Assembly: GCF_030687145.1 (NCBI RefSeq)
Contig: NZ_CP117460.1
Location: 6,572,001 to 6,636,000 of the forward strand
From: Pseudomonas sp. FP1742
GTDB lineage: Bacteria; Pseudomonadota; Gammaproteobacteria; Pseudomonadales; Pseudomonadaceae
Length of the DNA: 64,000 nucleotides
Direction of reading: 5' to 3'
Part shown: positions 33,292 to 42,894 of the stretch, piece by piece
How the letters are laid out: each line of letters opens with the position of its first letter
Numbering within the stretch: position 1 is the stretch's first letter
Made by a program: the position numbers and the translations under genes
Notes under the pieces: model-generated
What the model was told of the DNA's origin: nothing
The model's database searches: none
The model's input: only the letters and a program-made list of their open reading frames with translations

Positions 33292-36165
33292 CTACGAGGT
33301 TTTTTCGTCCGCGCGTAACAGCTCGGCCAGGTCCGCGGCCTCAACCGGACGGCTGATCCAATAGCCCTGCACTTCATCGCAGCGCTCGGCCTTGAGGAAC
33401 TCCAGCTGCTCCGGTCGTTCGACGCCTTCAGCCACCACTTTCAGTGACAACCCGTGGGCCATCGCAATAATCGCCCGGGTGATCGCCGCGTCCTCGCTGC
33501 TCTCTCCCAGACCACGGATAAATGCCTGATCGATCTTCACGTAATCCACGGGGATGCGCTTGAGGTAGCTCAGCGACGAATACCCGGTACCAAAATCGTC
33601 GATTGCCAGCTTCACCCCAAGGTCGCGCAACTGCTGGAAGGTCGCGATGATGTGCTCGACGCTGTCCAGCAACTGGCTTTCGGTGAGTTCCAGTTCCAGG
33701 TAGTGCGGTGCCAGACCAGTCTCCTCCAGCACCTGGCGCACGAGGCTAACCAGTTTCCCCTGACGCAATTGATGCACCGACAGATTGACCGACACCCGAA
33801 TCGGCTCAAGTCCCTGACGCTGCCATTCACAGGCTTGCCAACAGGCCTGTCGCAAAACGAACTCGCCGATAGCGTTGATCAGGCCGATTTCCTCGGCCAG
33901 ACCAATGAAATCCCCCGGCGGCACTCGGCCCAGGGCTGGGTGATCCCAGCGCACCAACGCCTCGGCGGCATTCAGCCGGCCGGTGGCGAGGCAGAGTTTC
34001 GGTTGATAAAACACCTTCAGTTGCTTTTCTTCGATGGCTTTGCGCAACTGGTTCTCAAATTGCAAACGCTCGAGCGTGCTGGCTTGCAGGCTGTCGGTGT
34101 AAAACTGGAAGTTGTTGCCGCCCAAGTGCTTGGCATGCTGCATGGCCATGTTCGACTGGCTGACCAGCGCGGATATCTCCCGCGCGGTGTCCGGCAACAG
34201 GCTGATGCCCATGGACGCGCTGACCACCAGTTCATGTCCCTCGACGGTGATCGGCAAACGCAACTTGGTCGACAATCGGGTCGCCACCCGCGCCAGGCTC
34301 GACAGATTGCCGTAGGCATCGAACAGCACCGCAAATTCATCGCCGGACAACCGGGCGATGGTGTCGGCTTCCGGCAGCGCATTGACCAGGCGGCGGGCCA
34401 TTTTCTGCAACAGTTGATCGGCGATTTCGTGGCCGAGGCTGTCGTTGAGCAGTTTGAAGCGATCCAGATTGATGTGCAGCAACGCCAGGCTGCGCCGACC
34501 GCCCTGACGCACCCGCTGATGAGCTTCTCGCAGCCGCTCGCGAAACAACGAACGGTTGGCCAGCCCAGTGAGCTCGTCGTAATGGGTGAGGTAGCGCATG
34601 CGTTCTTCGGATTCACGCCGAGCGGAAAGATCGGCGAAGAAGCCAACGATATGGCTGACATTTCCCCGAGCATCACGTACGGCATTCAGTTGCAGCCATT
34701 GCGGATACAACTCGCCGTTCTTGCGGGTTTCGACCAATTCACCCTGCCAACTACCGTGCTGCTCCAGCGCCTGACGAATCGCTGCGTAATGCCGACGGGC
34801 ATCGCGGCTGCAGGGCAAATCGACCACATTGCGCCCGAGCATGTCGTCGATTTCATAGCCGGTCACCCGACTGAAAGCCTGATTGACCGCGATCAGTGCG
34901 TAATTCGGGTCGAAAATCACGATGCCTTCGCTGGCGGCCTCGAATACCGTCGCCGCCAGTTGACGCTGCTCTTCCAGGCCCTTGCTGGCACTGATATCGC
35001 GACGGGTGCCGACCATGCGGATCACCCGGCCGTTTTCGCTGCGCTCGACCGCTCGACCGCGGTCCTCGATCCAGACCCAGTGGCCATCGCCATGTCGCAC
35101 CCTGTACTCGATCTGATAATCCTCGGTGCGGCCCTTCAAATGCTCGACCAGCGCCCGCTTCAGCGCTGGCAAGTCGTCGGGGTGCAGCCTCGGTTTAAGG
35201 TGGCGGAGCATTGCCGTCACGTATTCCGGCTCCAGCCCGAACAACTCCTGAAGCTGGGTGTGATGGACTTCGTCGGTCTGCAGGTTCCAGTCCCACAAAC
35301 CGAGCTCGCTCGCCTTTAACGCCAGCGCCAGCCGCGCTTCGCTCTTGCTCAAGGCCTGATTGGCCGCGTCCAGCTCCAGACTGCGCAGGGCGACCCGATT
35401 TTCGAGGTCGACCTGGGTTTCGCGCAATTCGTCTTCGGCGCGGCGACGCTGGTCGATTTCCCTGGCCAGTTCGTGATTGAGCTGATCGCTGCGACTTTGC
35501 GCCTGCTGCAAGTGTTCGATCAGCGCCTGATTTTGAAAGCGCCGCAGCAACCCTTGGTCGATCAGCCTATTGACCTGCCAGGCGACCACGCTCAACGAGC
35601 CCAGTAGAATCAGCCCGAACCAGCCCCAGCCCTGCTCTTGTTCATCGCCGCCCCAGAACAGATAGCCGATGGCTGGCAACAGACAAGGCAAGGTAAAGGA
35701 CAGAAAAGCCGGCAGGCTGACCGCATAAGCAACGCTGGCCGAGAGGGCCGCGGCGCCGATCAGGCCGAACACCCAGGCCTGCTGCATGAAATTGTCAGCG
35801 GGCACCAGTGCAATGCCGGCACCGGCCAGAGTCAGGCCAGTCATCGCCGAACCGAGCAGGAACATGCGACGCCAGATCGGATGGGCCTGACGGTTGGGAA
35901 TCGCCGAATCGAAGGCCGCGACCTGAATCACCCGCAACGCCACCAGCGACAATAACCAGATCAGCCAGACACTGACCACGAAGTAGCGCTGTGGGCTCCA
36001 GAGCAACCCGGCGCAGACCAGACCGTTGATCAACATGAATAGCGTCGGCAAGAGTGAGCCCTGATACAGCAGACGCGTGCGTTCGACCGCCATCTCCATG
36101 GCGTACTGTTTGCGGATAGCCCGAGGCTCCACGGAGGGGCCCGACAGGTCGGAGCTGAGGGTCAT
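33292..36165 (-). CDS. membrane GGDEF/EAL protein with PAS domains
   Basis: Cyclic-di-GMP enzyme of 957 residues. About six N-terminal membrane segments (about 35-205) are followed by a coiled linker, two PAS domains (about 280-400, ELGLWDWNLQTDEVHH; and 410-525, VFEAASEGIVIFDPNYALIAV), a GGDEF domain (530-700) and an EAL domain (715-950). The EAL site looks intact: EALVRWDHP, ELTES, DDFGTGYSS, VKID. The GGDEF signature is LSGDEF (Ser for the first Gly), so cyclase activity may be weak. The likely role is c-di-GMP phosphodiesterase responding to a ligand or redox signal. The ATG at 36165 is preferred; 20 upstream residues look non-family. Confidence 0.9.
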   Translation of the reverse strand: MTLSSDLSGPSVEPRAIRKQYAMEMAVERTRLLYQGSLLPTLFMLINGLVCAGLLWSPQRYFVVSVWLIWLLSLVALRVIQVAAFDSAIPNRQAHPIWRRMFLLGSAMTGLTLAGAGIALVPADNFMQQAWVFGLIGAAALSASVAYAVSLPAFLSFTLPCLLPAIGYLFWGGDEQEQGWGWFGLILLGSLSVVAWQVNRLIDQGLLRRFQNQALIEHLQQAQSRSDQLNHELAREIDQRRRAEDELRETQVDLENRVALRSLELDAANQALSKSEARLALALKASELGLWDWNLQTDEVHHTQLQELFGLEPEYVTAMLRHLKPRLHPDDLPALKRALVEHLKGRTEDYQIEYRVRHGDGHWVWIEDRGRAVERSENGRVIRMVGTRRDISASKGLEEQRQLAATVFEAASEGIVIFDPNYALIAVNQAFSRVTGYEIDDMLGRNVVDLPCSRDARRHYAAIRQALEQHGSWQGELVETRKNGELYPQWLQLNAVRDARGNVSHIVGFFADLSARRESEERMRYLTHYDELTGLANRSLFRERLREAHQRVRQGGRRSLALLHINLDRFKLLNDSLGHEIADQLLQKMARRLVNALPEADTIARLSGDEFAVLFDAYGNLSSLARVATRLSTKLRLPITVEGHELVVSASMGISLLPDTAREISALVSQSNMAMQHAKHLGGNNFQFYTDSLQASTLERLQFENQLRKAIEEKQLKVFYQPKLCLATGRLNAAEALVRWDHPALGRVPPGDFIGLAEEIGLINAIGEFVLRQACWQACEWQRQGLEPIRVSVNLSVHQLRQGKLVSLVRQVLEETGLAPHYLELELTESQLLDSVEHIIATFQQLRDLGVKLAIDDFGTGYSSLSYLKRIPVDYVKIDQAFIRGLGESSEDAAITRAIIAMAHGLSLKVVAEGVERPEQLEFLKAERCDEVQGYWISRPVEAADLAELLRADEKTS

Positions 36166-36387
36166 AGGCGATGTTCTTGTTCTTATAATGAGCAGGTGAG
36201 CCCGAATTGGGGACCGAGCATACACAAGCAGATGCCCGGACCAAACTGCCTCAAGTCATAAAATAGACGAAAGTTTAAGCCAACCGCACCGACGCAAAAG
36301 CCGCCAGACGAGCCCCGCCCATGCGTGCAGCCAATGACCGACCGGTCGTCATCGGTGCTTCTTTCATCGGCTAATGCAAAGCTCGGT

Positions 36388-36416
36388 TTGCCCGGTGTGA
36401 CGGCGCACCCTAGAAT
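36388..36416 (+). promoter_or_regulatory. sigma-70 promoter of uvrD, apparently leaderless
   Basis: TTGCCC (36388-36393), a 17-base spacer, and TAGAAT (36411-36416). Transcription would begin about seven bases on, at the A of the uvrD ATG (36423). No ribosome binding site is seen before the ATG. Confidence 0.55.
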
Positions 36417-36422
36417 GCCCCG

Positions 36423-38606
36423 ATGCGCGATGATCTCTCCCTTCTGCTGAACTCCCTCAACGATGCCCAACGCCAGGCCGTAGCTGCCTCCGTGGGTCGT
36501 CAGTTGGTCCTGGCCGGTGCTGGCTCCGGTAAAACCCGAGTGCTGGTGCACCGTATCGCCTGGTTGATCCAGGTCGAAAACGCCTCGCCCCACTCCATTC
36601 TGTCGGTGACCTTCACCAACAAGGCCGCTGCCGAGATGCGTCATCGCATCGAGCAGTTGATGGGTATCAACCCGGCCGGCATGTGGGTCGGCACCTTCCA
36701 CGGCCTGGCACACCGCTTATTGCGGGCGCACTGGCAAGAAGCCGGCCTGAGCCAGACCTTCCAGATTCTCGACAGTGACGACCAGCAACGGCTGGTCAAG
36801 CGGGTGATCCGTGAACTGGGCCTGGACGAGCAACGCTGGCCCGCCCGACAGGCCCAGTGGTTCATCAACGGGCAGAAAGACGAAGGTCTGCGGCCGCAAC
36901 ATATCCAGGCCAGCGGCGATCTGTTCCTGGCGACCATGCGCAGCATTTATGAAGCCTACGAGGCTGCATGCCTGCGCGCCGGCGTCATCGACTTCTCCGA
37001 ACTGCTGCTGCGCGCCCTCGACTTGTGGCGCGATCATCCGGGCCTGCTCGCCCATTATCAGAAACGCTTCCGACACATTCTGGTGGACGAGTTCCAGGAC
37101 ACCAACGCCGTGCAGTACGCCTGGTTGCGTCTGCTGGCCAAGGGCGGCGACAGCCTGATGGTGGTCGGCGATGACGATCAGTCGATCTATGGCTGGCGCG
37201 GCGCGAAAATCGAGAATATCTATCAGTATTCCGACGATTTCCCGGATGCCGAGATCATTCGTCTGGAGCAAAACTACCGCTCCACCGCCGGGATCCTCAA
37301 GGCTGCCAACGCCCTGATCGCCAACAACACCGGGCGCATGGGCAAAGAGCTGTGGACCGATGGCGGCGAAGGCGAAGCGATCAATCTGTATGCCGCGTTC
37401 AACGAACACGATGAAGCACGCTACGTGGTGGAAACCATTGAAAGCGCGCTGAAAACCGGCTTGGCTCGCAGCGATATCGCGATTCTGTACCGTTCCAACG
37501 CCCAATCGCGCGTTTTGGAAGAAGCCTTGCTGCGCGAACGCATCCCGTACCGCATTTATGGCGGTCAGCGCTTCTTCGAACGGGCAGAAATCAAGAACGC
37601 CATGGCGTACCTGCGTTTGCTGGAAGGTCGTGGCAACGACGCAGCCCTGGAGCGGGTGATCAACGTTCCGGCCCGTGGCATCGGCGAAAAAACCGTCGAA
37701 GCGATTCGCGATCATGCGCGCCACAGCGACGTGTCGATGTGGGAAGCCATGCGTCAGCTGGTGGCCAACAAGGGCCTGACCGGTCGCGCTGCCGGCGCCC
37801 TTGGGGCGTTTATGGAGCTGATCGAGAACCTCGCCGCCAAGTGCATGGAAATGCCGCTGCACCTGATGACCCAAACCGTCATCGAGCAATCGGGGCTGAT
37901 TGCCTACCACCAGGCGGAAAAAGGCGAGAAAGGCCAGGCCCGGGTAGAAAACCTTGAGGAACTGGTCAGCGCCGCGCGCAACTTCGAAAACCCGGAAGAG
38001 GACGAAGAACAGTCGCCGCTGTCGGCGTTCCTCGGTCATGCCTCGCTGGAGGCCGGGGACACCCAGGCCGATGAGCACGAAGACAGCATTCAGCTAATGA
38101 CTCTGCACAGCGCCAAGGGCCTGGAATTCCCTTACGTGTTCCTGGTGGGCATGGAAGAAGGCCTGTTTCCGCACAAGATGAGCCTGGAAGAACCCGGGCG
38201 TCTTGAAGAAGAGCGTCGTCTGGCCTATGTCGGTATCACTCGGGCGATGCAGAACCTGGTGCTGACTTATGCAGAAACCCGACGCCTGTACGGCAGCGAG
38301 ACCTACAACAAGGTGTCGCGTTTCGTACGTGAAGTGCCGAAAGGTCTAATCCAGGAAGTACGACTGTCCAACAGCGTCAGCCGTCCGTTCGGTGGTGGAC
38401 AGCAGCAGAGTTCCAGCAGCCTGTTCGGCGGCAGCGAGATCCCGGACACTGGGTTCAGCCTCGGCCAGACTGTGCGGCACTCGGTGTTCGGCGACGGCGT
38501 GATCCTGAATTTCGAAGGCGCCGGCGCTCAGGCGCGGGTGCAGGTGAACTTCAGCGAAGGCAGCAAGTGGCTGATGCTGGGTTACGCCAAGCTGGAAGCG
38601 ATCTAA
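36423..38606 (+). CDS. uvrD: DNA helicase II
   Basis: Superfamily-1 3'-5' helicase of 727 residues, used in nucleotide-excision and mismatch repair. All helicase motifs are visible: Walker A AGAGSGKT (residues 31-38), motif Ia SVTFTNKAAAEM, Walker B ILVDEFQDTN, motif III VVGDDDQSIYGWRGA, motif IV LEQNYRS, motif V LMTLHSAKGLEFPYVFLVGMEEG and motif VI YVGITRA. The C-terminal Tudor-like segment (VFGDGVILNFEGAG) is complete. The start matches other Pseudomonas UvrD proteins but lacks a ribosome site. No LexA box (CTG-N10-CAG) was seen upstream. Confidence 0.97.
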   Translation: MRDDLSLLLNSLNDAQRQAVAASVGRQLVLAGAGSGKTRVLVHRIAWLIQVENASPHSILSVTFTNKAAAEMRHRIEQLMGINPAGMWVGTFHGLAHRLLRAHWQEAGLSQTFQILDSDDQQRLVKRVIRELGLDEQRWPARQAQWFINGQKDEGLRPQHIQASGDLFLATMRSIYEAYEAACLRAGVIDFSELLLRALDLWRDHPGLLAHYQKRFRHILVDEFQDTNAVQYAWLRLLAKGGDSLMVVGDDDQSIYGWRGAKIENIYQYSDDFPDAEIIRLEQNYRSTAGILKAANALIANNTGRMGKELWTDGGEGEAINLYAAFNEHDEARYVVETIESALKTGLARSDIAILYRSNAQSRVLEEALLRERIPYRIYGGQRFFERAEIKNAMAYLRLLEGRGNDAALERVINVPARGIGEKTVEAIRDHARHSDVSMWEAMRQLVANKGLTGRAAGALGAFMELIENLAAKCMEMPLHLMTQTVIEQSGLIAYHQAEKGEKGQARVENLEELVSAARNFENPEEDEEQSPLSAFLGHASLEAGDTQADEHEDSIQLMTLHSAKGLEFPYVFLVGMEEGLFPHKMSLEEPGRLEEERRLAYVGITRAMQNLVLTYAETRRLYGSETYNKVSRFVREVPKGLIQEVRLSNSVSRPFGGGQQQSSSSLFGGSEIPDTGFSLGQTVRHSVFGDGVILNFEGAGAQARVQVNFSEGSKWLMLGYAKLEAI

Positions 38607-38624
38607 AGCCCGCCAGTGATTCAA

Positions 38625-38712
38625 TGTGGGAGCGGGCTTGTTCGCGAAGGCCGCAACGCGGTTTGTCAGGAACACCGCGTTATCGTTCTTCGCGAGCAAG
38701 CCCGCTCCCACA
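38625..38712. repeat. REPIN
   Basis: Inverted REP pair just after uvrD; the left arm has TTGTTCGCGA, a one-base variant. Confidence 0.9.
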
Positions 38713-38894
38713 GGACTCATCGTCCTACAGAACTTATCCACTCCTCCTACAGACCAAAGTTAACAGGCCCTATTGCGCTGACTGAAGCTGAACAGAACCT
38801 GTCAGGCAAAAGCCCGAAACACTCTGCCGCTAGCCAGTGACACTTCAGCTGTGCAACATGGCGCGCGTGCCATCCACAAATGGGAATTCCCTTT

Positions 38895-39767
38895 ATGAAA
38901 CGTTTTCTTAGCATCGCCATGGCGTTGTGCATCGGCCTGACGATGAGCCTGGACGCCAACGCCAAACGCTTTGGTGGCGGCAAGAGTGTCGGCGCTGCGC
39001 CGACTCACCAGACCAGCCAAATGGCTCCTTCTTCTCCTGGCGTGGGCGGCGCAGCCGCCACTGCCGGTGCGGCCGGTGCCGCTGGCGCTGCCGCCAAGGC
39101 CGGCGGTGCTTCGCGCTGGCTCGGCCCTCTGGCCGGTATCGCGGCCGGTGGCCTGCTGGCCTCCATGTTCATGGGCGGCGGCTTCCAGGGCATGCAGATC
39201 TTCGACATCCTGATCATGGCGGTCATCGCCTTCCTGATCTTCCGCTTCATCGCCGCTCGTCGTCGCAAGCAGCAGGAGCACCTGGCCCCGGCCGGCGCGC
39301 CGATGCAACGTGAAGTGTTCGAGCAGAAGCCCGCCATGGGTTCGATCTTCGGCGGTTCGGCTGCACCTGCTGCCGCTCGTCCGGTGATCAATGCTCCAGC
39401 CTGGTTCAACGAAGAGCGTTTCGTCGAAGCGGCCCGCAACCACTTCCAGTCCCTGCAGCAACATTGGGACGCCAACGAAATGGACAAGATCGCCGAGTTC
39501 GTGACCCCGCAGTTGCTGGAGTTCCTCAAGCGCGAACGTGCCGACCTGGGTGATGGCTTCCAGTCGACCTACATCGATAACCTCCATGTTCAGCTGGACG
39601 GCGTTGATGACCGTGCAGACAAGACCATCGCCACCCTGACCTTCAGCGGCGTGTCGAAGACCTCGCGTTTCGACCAGGGCGAAGTGTTCAGCGAAAGCTG
39701 GAACATGGAGCGTCCACAGGGCGAAAACCAGCCTTGGCTGGTAGCGGGTATCCGCCAGAACGCCTGA
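38895..39767 (+). CDS. membrane protein with C-terminal Tim44-like domain
   Basis: Protein of 290 residues. A signal-like N-terminal segment (MKRFLSIAMALCIGLTMSLDANA) is followed by a Gly/Ala-rich stretch (about 45-90), a membrane segment (about 100-120, IFDILIMAVIAFLIFRFI) and a Tim44-like domain (about 165-290, FVEAARNHFQSLQQHWDANEMDKIAEFVTP). The bacterial family has no settled function. It is a single gene with its own terminator after the stop. The start at 38895 is chosen by the signal sequence. Confidence 0.85.
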   Translation: MKRFLSIAMALCIGLTMSLDANAKRFGGGKSVGAAPTHQTSQMAPSSPGVGGAAATAGAAGAAGAAAKAGGASRWLGPLAGIAAGGLLASMFMGGGFQGMQIFDILIMAVIAFLIFRFIAARRRKQQEHLAPAGAPMQREVFEQKPAMGSIFGGSAAPAAARPVINAPAWFNEERFVEAARNHFQSLQQHWDANEMDKIAEFVTPQLLEFLKRERADLGDGFQSTYIDNLHVQLDGVDDRADKTIATLTFSGVSKTSRFDQGEVFSESWNMERPQGENQPWLVAGIRQNA

Positions 39768-39796
39768 GTCGTCTCGCGTTAAACCTGTTGCAATAA

Positions 39797-39825
39797 AAAC
39801 CCCAGCCCAGGCTGGGGTTTTCTAT
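39797..39825 (+). terminator. rho-independent terminator
   Basis: AACCCCAGCC / GGCTGGGGTT stem with a two-base loop followed by TTTTC; serves the Tim44-like gene. Confidence 0.85.
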
Positions 39826-39902
39826 TTCACGGTTGCATCTATAGCGAGCTACTGTATAAACCGCCCAACTTAACCGCGCCATCAAGCAAGAGGATCCCGG
39901 AC

Positions 39903-40310
39903 GTGGAAGAAATCATCGAACAACTGCGTGAAGCCAACGAACCGGTACCGGTCCCCTTGGAGTTGCCCGACGAAGATCTGCTGGTAGAAATCGAAGAACA
40001 ACTGTTCATCGATATTCCCTTCGTATTCAGAGAGTTCCTGCTGACCGTCAGCGATGTGGTCTATGGCAGCCTGGAGCCGGTGACCGTCACCGACCCACAA
40101 TCCCACACCTATCTGCCGGATGTTGCCGCCAACGCCTGGGATGCTGGCGTTGATCGCAGCCTGATCCCGATCTGCCAGGACGGCGACAACTACTACTGCG
40201 TCGAAGAAGACGGCACGGTGGTGCTGTGGCTGGCCGAAGAAGAATTGCTCGCCGAAGAAACCTGGGAGTCGGTCTGGCACTGGGCGCGGGACGTCTGGCT
40301 GGAAAGCTGA
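39903..40310 (+). CDS. SMI1/KNR4 (SUKH) family protein
   Basis: Acidic cytoplasmic protein of 135 residues. It starts at GTG 39903 after AAGAGGA. The SUKH fold pattern is seen: a helix IEEQLFIDIPFVFREFLLTV followed by DVVYGSLEPV, the LIPICQDGDNYYCVEEDGTVVLW core (about 86-108) and a final Trp-rich helix. SUKH proteins are often immunity proteins against secreted toxins, but no toxin gene is adjacent, so a housekeeping role is equally possible. It is convergent with the antiporter gene. Confidence 0.85.
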   Translation: MEEIIEQLREANEPVPVPLELPDEDLLVEIEEQLFIDIPFVFREFLLTVSDVVYGSLEPVTVTDPQSHTYLPDVAANAWDAGVDRSLIPICQDGDNYYCVEEDGTVVLWLAEEELLAEETWESVWHWARDVWLES

Positions 40311-40331
40311 TCCGTGTGATCCGCTACGAGG

Positions 40332-42095
40332 TCAATGCCCGGACGAATCCTTGTGGTTGTCCAGGGTTTCCAGCAAGGCCACCTGCATCCGCGTATGCAC
40401 GCGGATGAACCAGCGCCAAAGCAGCGCCGCCACGGCGGCCGCAACGACGGCGATGAGCACCAGCAACTTGTTGGTCGGCAGAATACTGGCCGACAAGGCT
40501 GCCAATAGCAGGAAAATCACCAGCAGCGAGAGGATCGGGATCACTTCGGCGATCACCCGACGCACTCGCTGTGTGTGGCGGCCAGCCATCTCCGCCTTCA
40601 CTCCCATTTCTGCCAGCAGCATCGACAGCGCCTTGAGCTTGCGATAAGCCGCGATCAGGAACGGCAGCGACAACAGCAATGCCCCGCCCCAGATCAACGC
40701 TTTCTGCCAGCTCGGGTCGCTGATCCAGTCCTGCAGGTAAACGGACATGCGCGCGGCGAAGAAGGCGCCCGATAGAAAGATCGCAACCACCAGCGCCAAA
40801 TTGACCCCCACCTGCAACAGAATCCGCCGAATCATCGACGCCAACAGCGCGCCCTCACCCTGCGGCTGGATGCTGCGCAGCCATTCGCCATACATCCCCA
40901 GCACGCGGCTCAGACGCTGCGGCATCACGGCAGCAAGCTTGATCGACAGCGGATCGGCCGCGCGGATCAGATAGGGCGTCAGCAGCGTGGTGATCACCGA
41001 GACGGCCACAGCCACCGGATAGAGAAAGCTGCTGGTGACCTGCAGCGTCATGCCCAGCGCCGCGATGATGAAAGAGAATTCGCCAATCTGTGAAAGCCCC
41101 ATCCCCACGCGCAGTGAGGTGCGTCCATCATTGCCGGCGATAAACGCGCCGAGGCCGCAGGACAGCATCTTGCCCAGCACTACGGCCACAGTGATCACCG
41201 CAATCGGCCAGGCGTATTGCAGCAGAATCATCGGGTCGAGCATCAGGCCGATGGCGACGAAGAAGATCGCACTGAACAAGTCGCGAACCGGCTCGATCAG
41301 CTGCTCGATCTTCAGCAGTTGGCGTGATTCGGCCATGATCGCGCCGATCAGGAATGCGCCGAGGACCATGCTGTATTCAAGTTTGACCACCAGCAGGCAG
41401 AAGCCGAAACACAGGCCCAGCACGGTGATCAGTAGCATCTCGTTGCTTTCGAATTTCGCCACATAGGCCAGTAGTCGCGGCACCAGCAGGATGCCGATGA
41501 CCAGTGCGACAATCATGAACAGGGAAAGCTTGCCGACCGTGGAAAACACTTCGCCGGAACTGACGGTGCCGCTGACCGCGATGCTCGACAGCAGCGCGAT
41601 GATGCCAATGCCGAGGATGTCTTCGACGATCAGAACGCCGAAGATCAATTGCGCAAAACGCTCGTTCTTCATTTTCAGATCGTTGAGCGCCTTGACGATG
41701 ATGGTGGTCGAGGAAATCGCCAGGATCGCGCCGAGGAACAGCGAGTCCATGGTATTCCAGTCGAACCAGCGGCCGATTTCGTAGCCGATCCAGATCATCA
41801 GGACGATTTCCAGGAAGGCCGCGATAAACGCCGTGGCGCCGACCTTGAACAGCTTGCGCAGGCTGAATTCCAGCCCCAGGCAGAACATCAGGAAAATCAC
41901 CCCGAGCTCGGCGAGGGTCTTGATGGTTTCTTCGTCGTGAATCAGGCCGAACGGCGGTGTGTGCGGACCGATGATGAAGCCGGCGACGATGTAACCCAGC
42001 ACCACCGGTTGTTTGAGACGGTGAAAGAGCACGGTCACCACACCCGCGATCAACATGATCACTGCCAGATCCTGAATGAAACTGATGGCATGCAT
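40332..42095 (-). CDS. CPA2-family cation:proton antiporter
   Basis: Inner-membrane antiporter of 587 residues, KefB/YbaL-like. The Na_H_Exchanger core fills about residues 1-380 (VVLGYIVAGFIIGPHTPPFG, LGVIFLMFCLGLEFSLRKL, AISSTTIIVKALND, FFVAIGLMLDP). Instead of the C-terminal nucleotide-binding RCK domain of Kef proteins, the last 180 residues form three to four more hydrophobic segments. The ion is probably K+ or Na+. The start at 42095 (MHAISFIQDLAVIML) fits the family; the upstream open frame does not. Confidence 0.87.
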   Translation of the reverse strand: MHAISFIQDLAVIMLIAGVVTVLFHRLKQPVVLGYIVAGFIIGPHTPPFGLIHDEETIKTLAELGVIFLMFCLGLEFSLRKLFKVGATAFIAAFLEIVLMIWIGYEIGRWFDWNTMDSLFLGAILAISSTTIIVKALNDLKMKNERFAQLIFGVLIVEDILGIGIIALLSSIAVSGTVSSGEVFSTVGKLSLFMIVALVIGILLVPRLLAYVAKFESNEMLLITVLGLCFGFCLLVVKLEYSMVLGAFLIGAIMAESRQLLKIEQLIEPVRDLFSAIFFVAIGLMLDPMILLQYAWPIAVITVAVVLGKMLSCGLGAFIAGNDGRTSLRVGMGLSQIGEFSFIIAALGMTLQVTSSFLYPVAVAVSVITTLLTPYLIRAADPLSIKLAAVMPQRLSRVLGMYGEWLRSIQPQGEGALLASMIRRILLQVGVNLALVVAIFLSGAFFAARMSVYLQDWISDPSWQKALIWGGALLLSLPFLIAAYRKLKALSMLLAEMGVKAEMAGRHTQRVRRVIAEVIPILSLLVIFLLLAALSASILPTNKLLVLIAVVAAAVAALLWRWFIRVHTRMQVALLETLDNHKDSSGH

Positions 42096-42299
42096 GGTGT
42101 GTGGCTCCTGGCGGACGGGCTTTTGAAGGGTAACACCGCGACTTCCGGCGGGAAGACGGTGCAATATATGGAAACAGATCGCTTCGGGCGTGACGGCGGC
42201 CCCCCGCCCGGCGTCCCGATAACTGTTGGTTTGAAAAACACCGACAAGCACCCACAGAGGTGTGACCCCGAAACCCTGCCTTGAACCCGTGAGTACGTT

Positions 42300-42782
42300 A
42301 TGGAACCCGGAAACGCCCAGCTGTCGATGACGGTATTGATGACCCCCGACATGGCCAACTTCTCTGGCAATGTCCACGGCGGCACCCTGCTCAAATACCT
42401 CGATGAAGTGGCCTACGCTTGCGCCAGCCGGTATGCCGGCCGTTACGTGGTGACCTTGTCGGTAGATCAGGTGATCTTCCGCGAGCCGATTCACGTCGGC
42501 GAGTTGGTGACCTTTCTGGCCTCGGTCAACTACACCGGCAATACCTCGATGGAGGTGGGCATCAAGGTCGTGACCGAGAACATTCGCGAGCGCTCGGTGC
42601 GCCATACCAACAGCTGCTTCTTCACCATGGTCGCGGTGGATGACCAGCGCAAACCGGCCGCCGTCCCGCCGCTGCAACCGCAGAACAGTGAGGATAAGCG
42701 TCGATACATGCAGGCCCAGCAGCGTCGGCAGATTCGTCAGGAGCTGGAAAAGCGCTATCAGGAAATCAAGGGCGACGCCTGA
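42300..42782 (+). CDS. acyl-CoA thioesterase (hotdog, YciA/BACH type)
   Basis: Thioesterase of 160 residues with the 4HBT core. The signature MTPDMANFSGNVHGGTLLKYLDEVAY (about 15-40) carries the catalytic Asn and Asp, and VVTLSVDQVIFREPIHVGELV follows. The charged C-terminal helix (about 125-160) is typical of the family. It is a single gene divergent from the antiporter and followed by a REPIN. The acyl-CoA preference cannot be told from sequence. Confidence 0.88.
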   Translation: MEPGNAQLSMTVLMTPDMANFSGNVHGGTLLKYLDEVAYACASRYAGRYVVTLSVDQVIFREPIHVGELVTFLASVNYTGNTSMEVGIKVVTENIRERSVRHTNSCFFTMVAVDDQRKPAAVPPLQPQNSEDKRRYMQAQQRRQIRQELEKRYQEIKGDA

Positions 42783-42812
42783 GCAGAAAGTTATCCCGCG
42801 CTCTTCAGACCG

Positions 42813-42880
42813 CTATCGCGAGCAGGCTCGCTCCCACAGGTACAGCGATAACTCTGTGGGAGCGAGCCTGCTCGCGATTG
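42813..42880. repeat. REPIN, GAGCCTGCTCGCGA variant
   Basis: Tight inverted pair of a variant core (GCGAGCCTGCTCGCGA), with only about 15 bases between the arms, between the thioesterase and pdxY. Confidence 0.88.
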
Positions 42881-42894
42881 GGATAACCCCCCGA

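Noticed and set aside
33454..35319. Plus-strand open frame of 621 codons
   Set aside because: Antisense to the GGDEF/EAL gene; composition typical of a shadow frame.
36717..38078. Minus-strand open frame of 453 codons
   Set aside because: Antisense shadow of uvrD.
39903..40310. SMI1/KNR4 protein as immunity partner of the large toxin-like protein
   Set aside because: The two genes are 20 kb apart with many unrelated genes between; no evidence links them.
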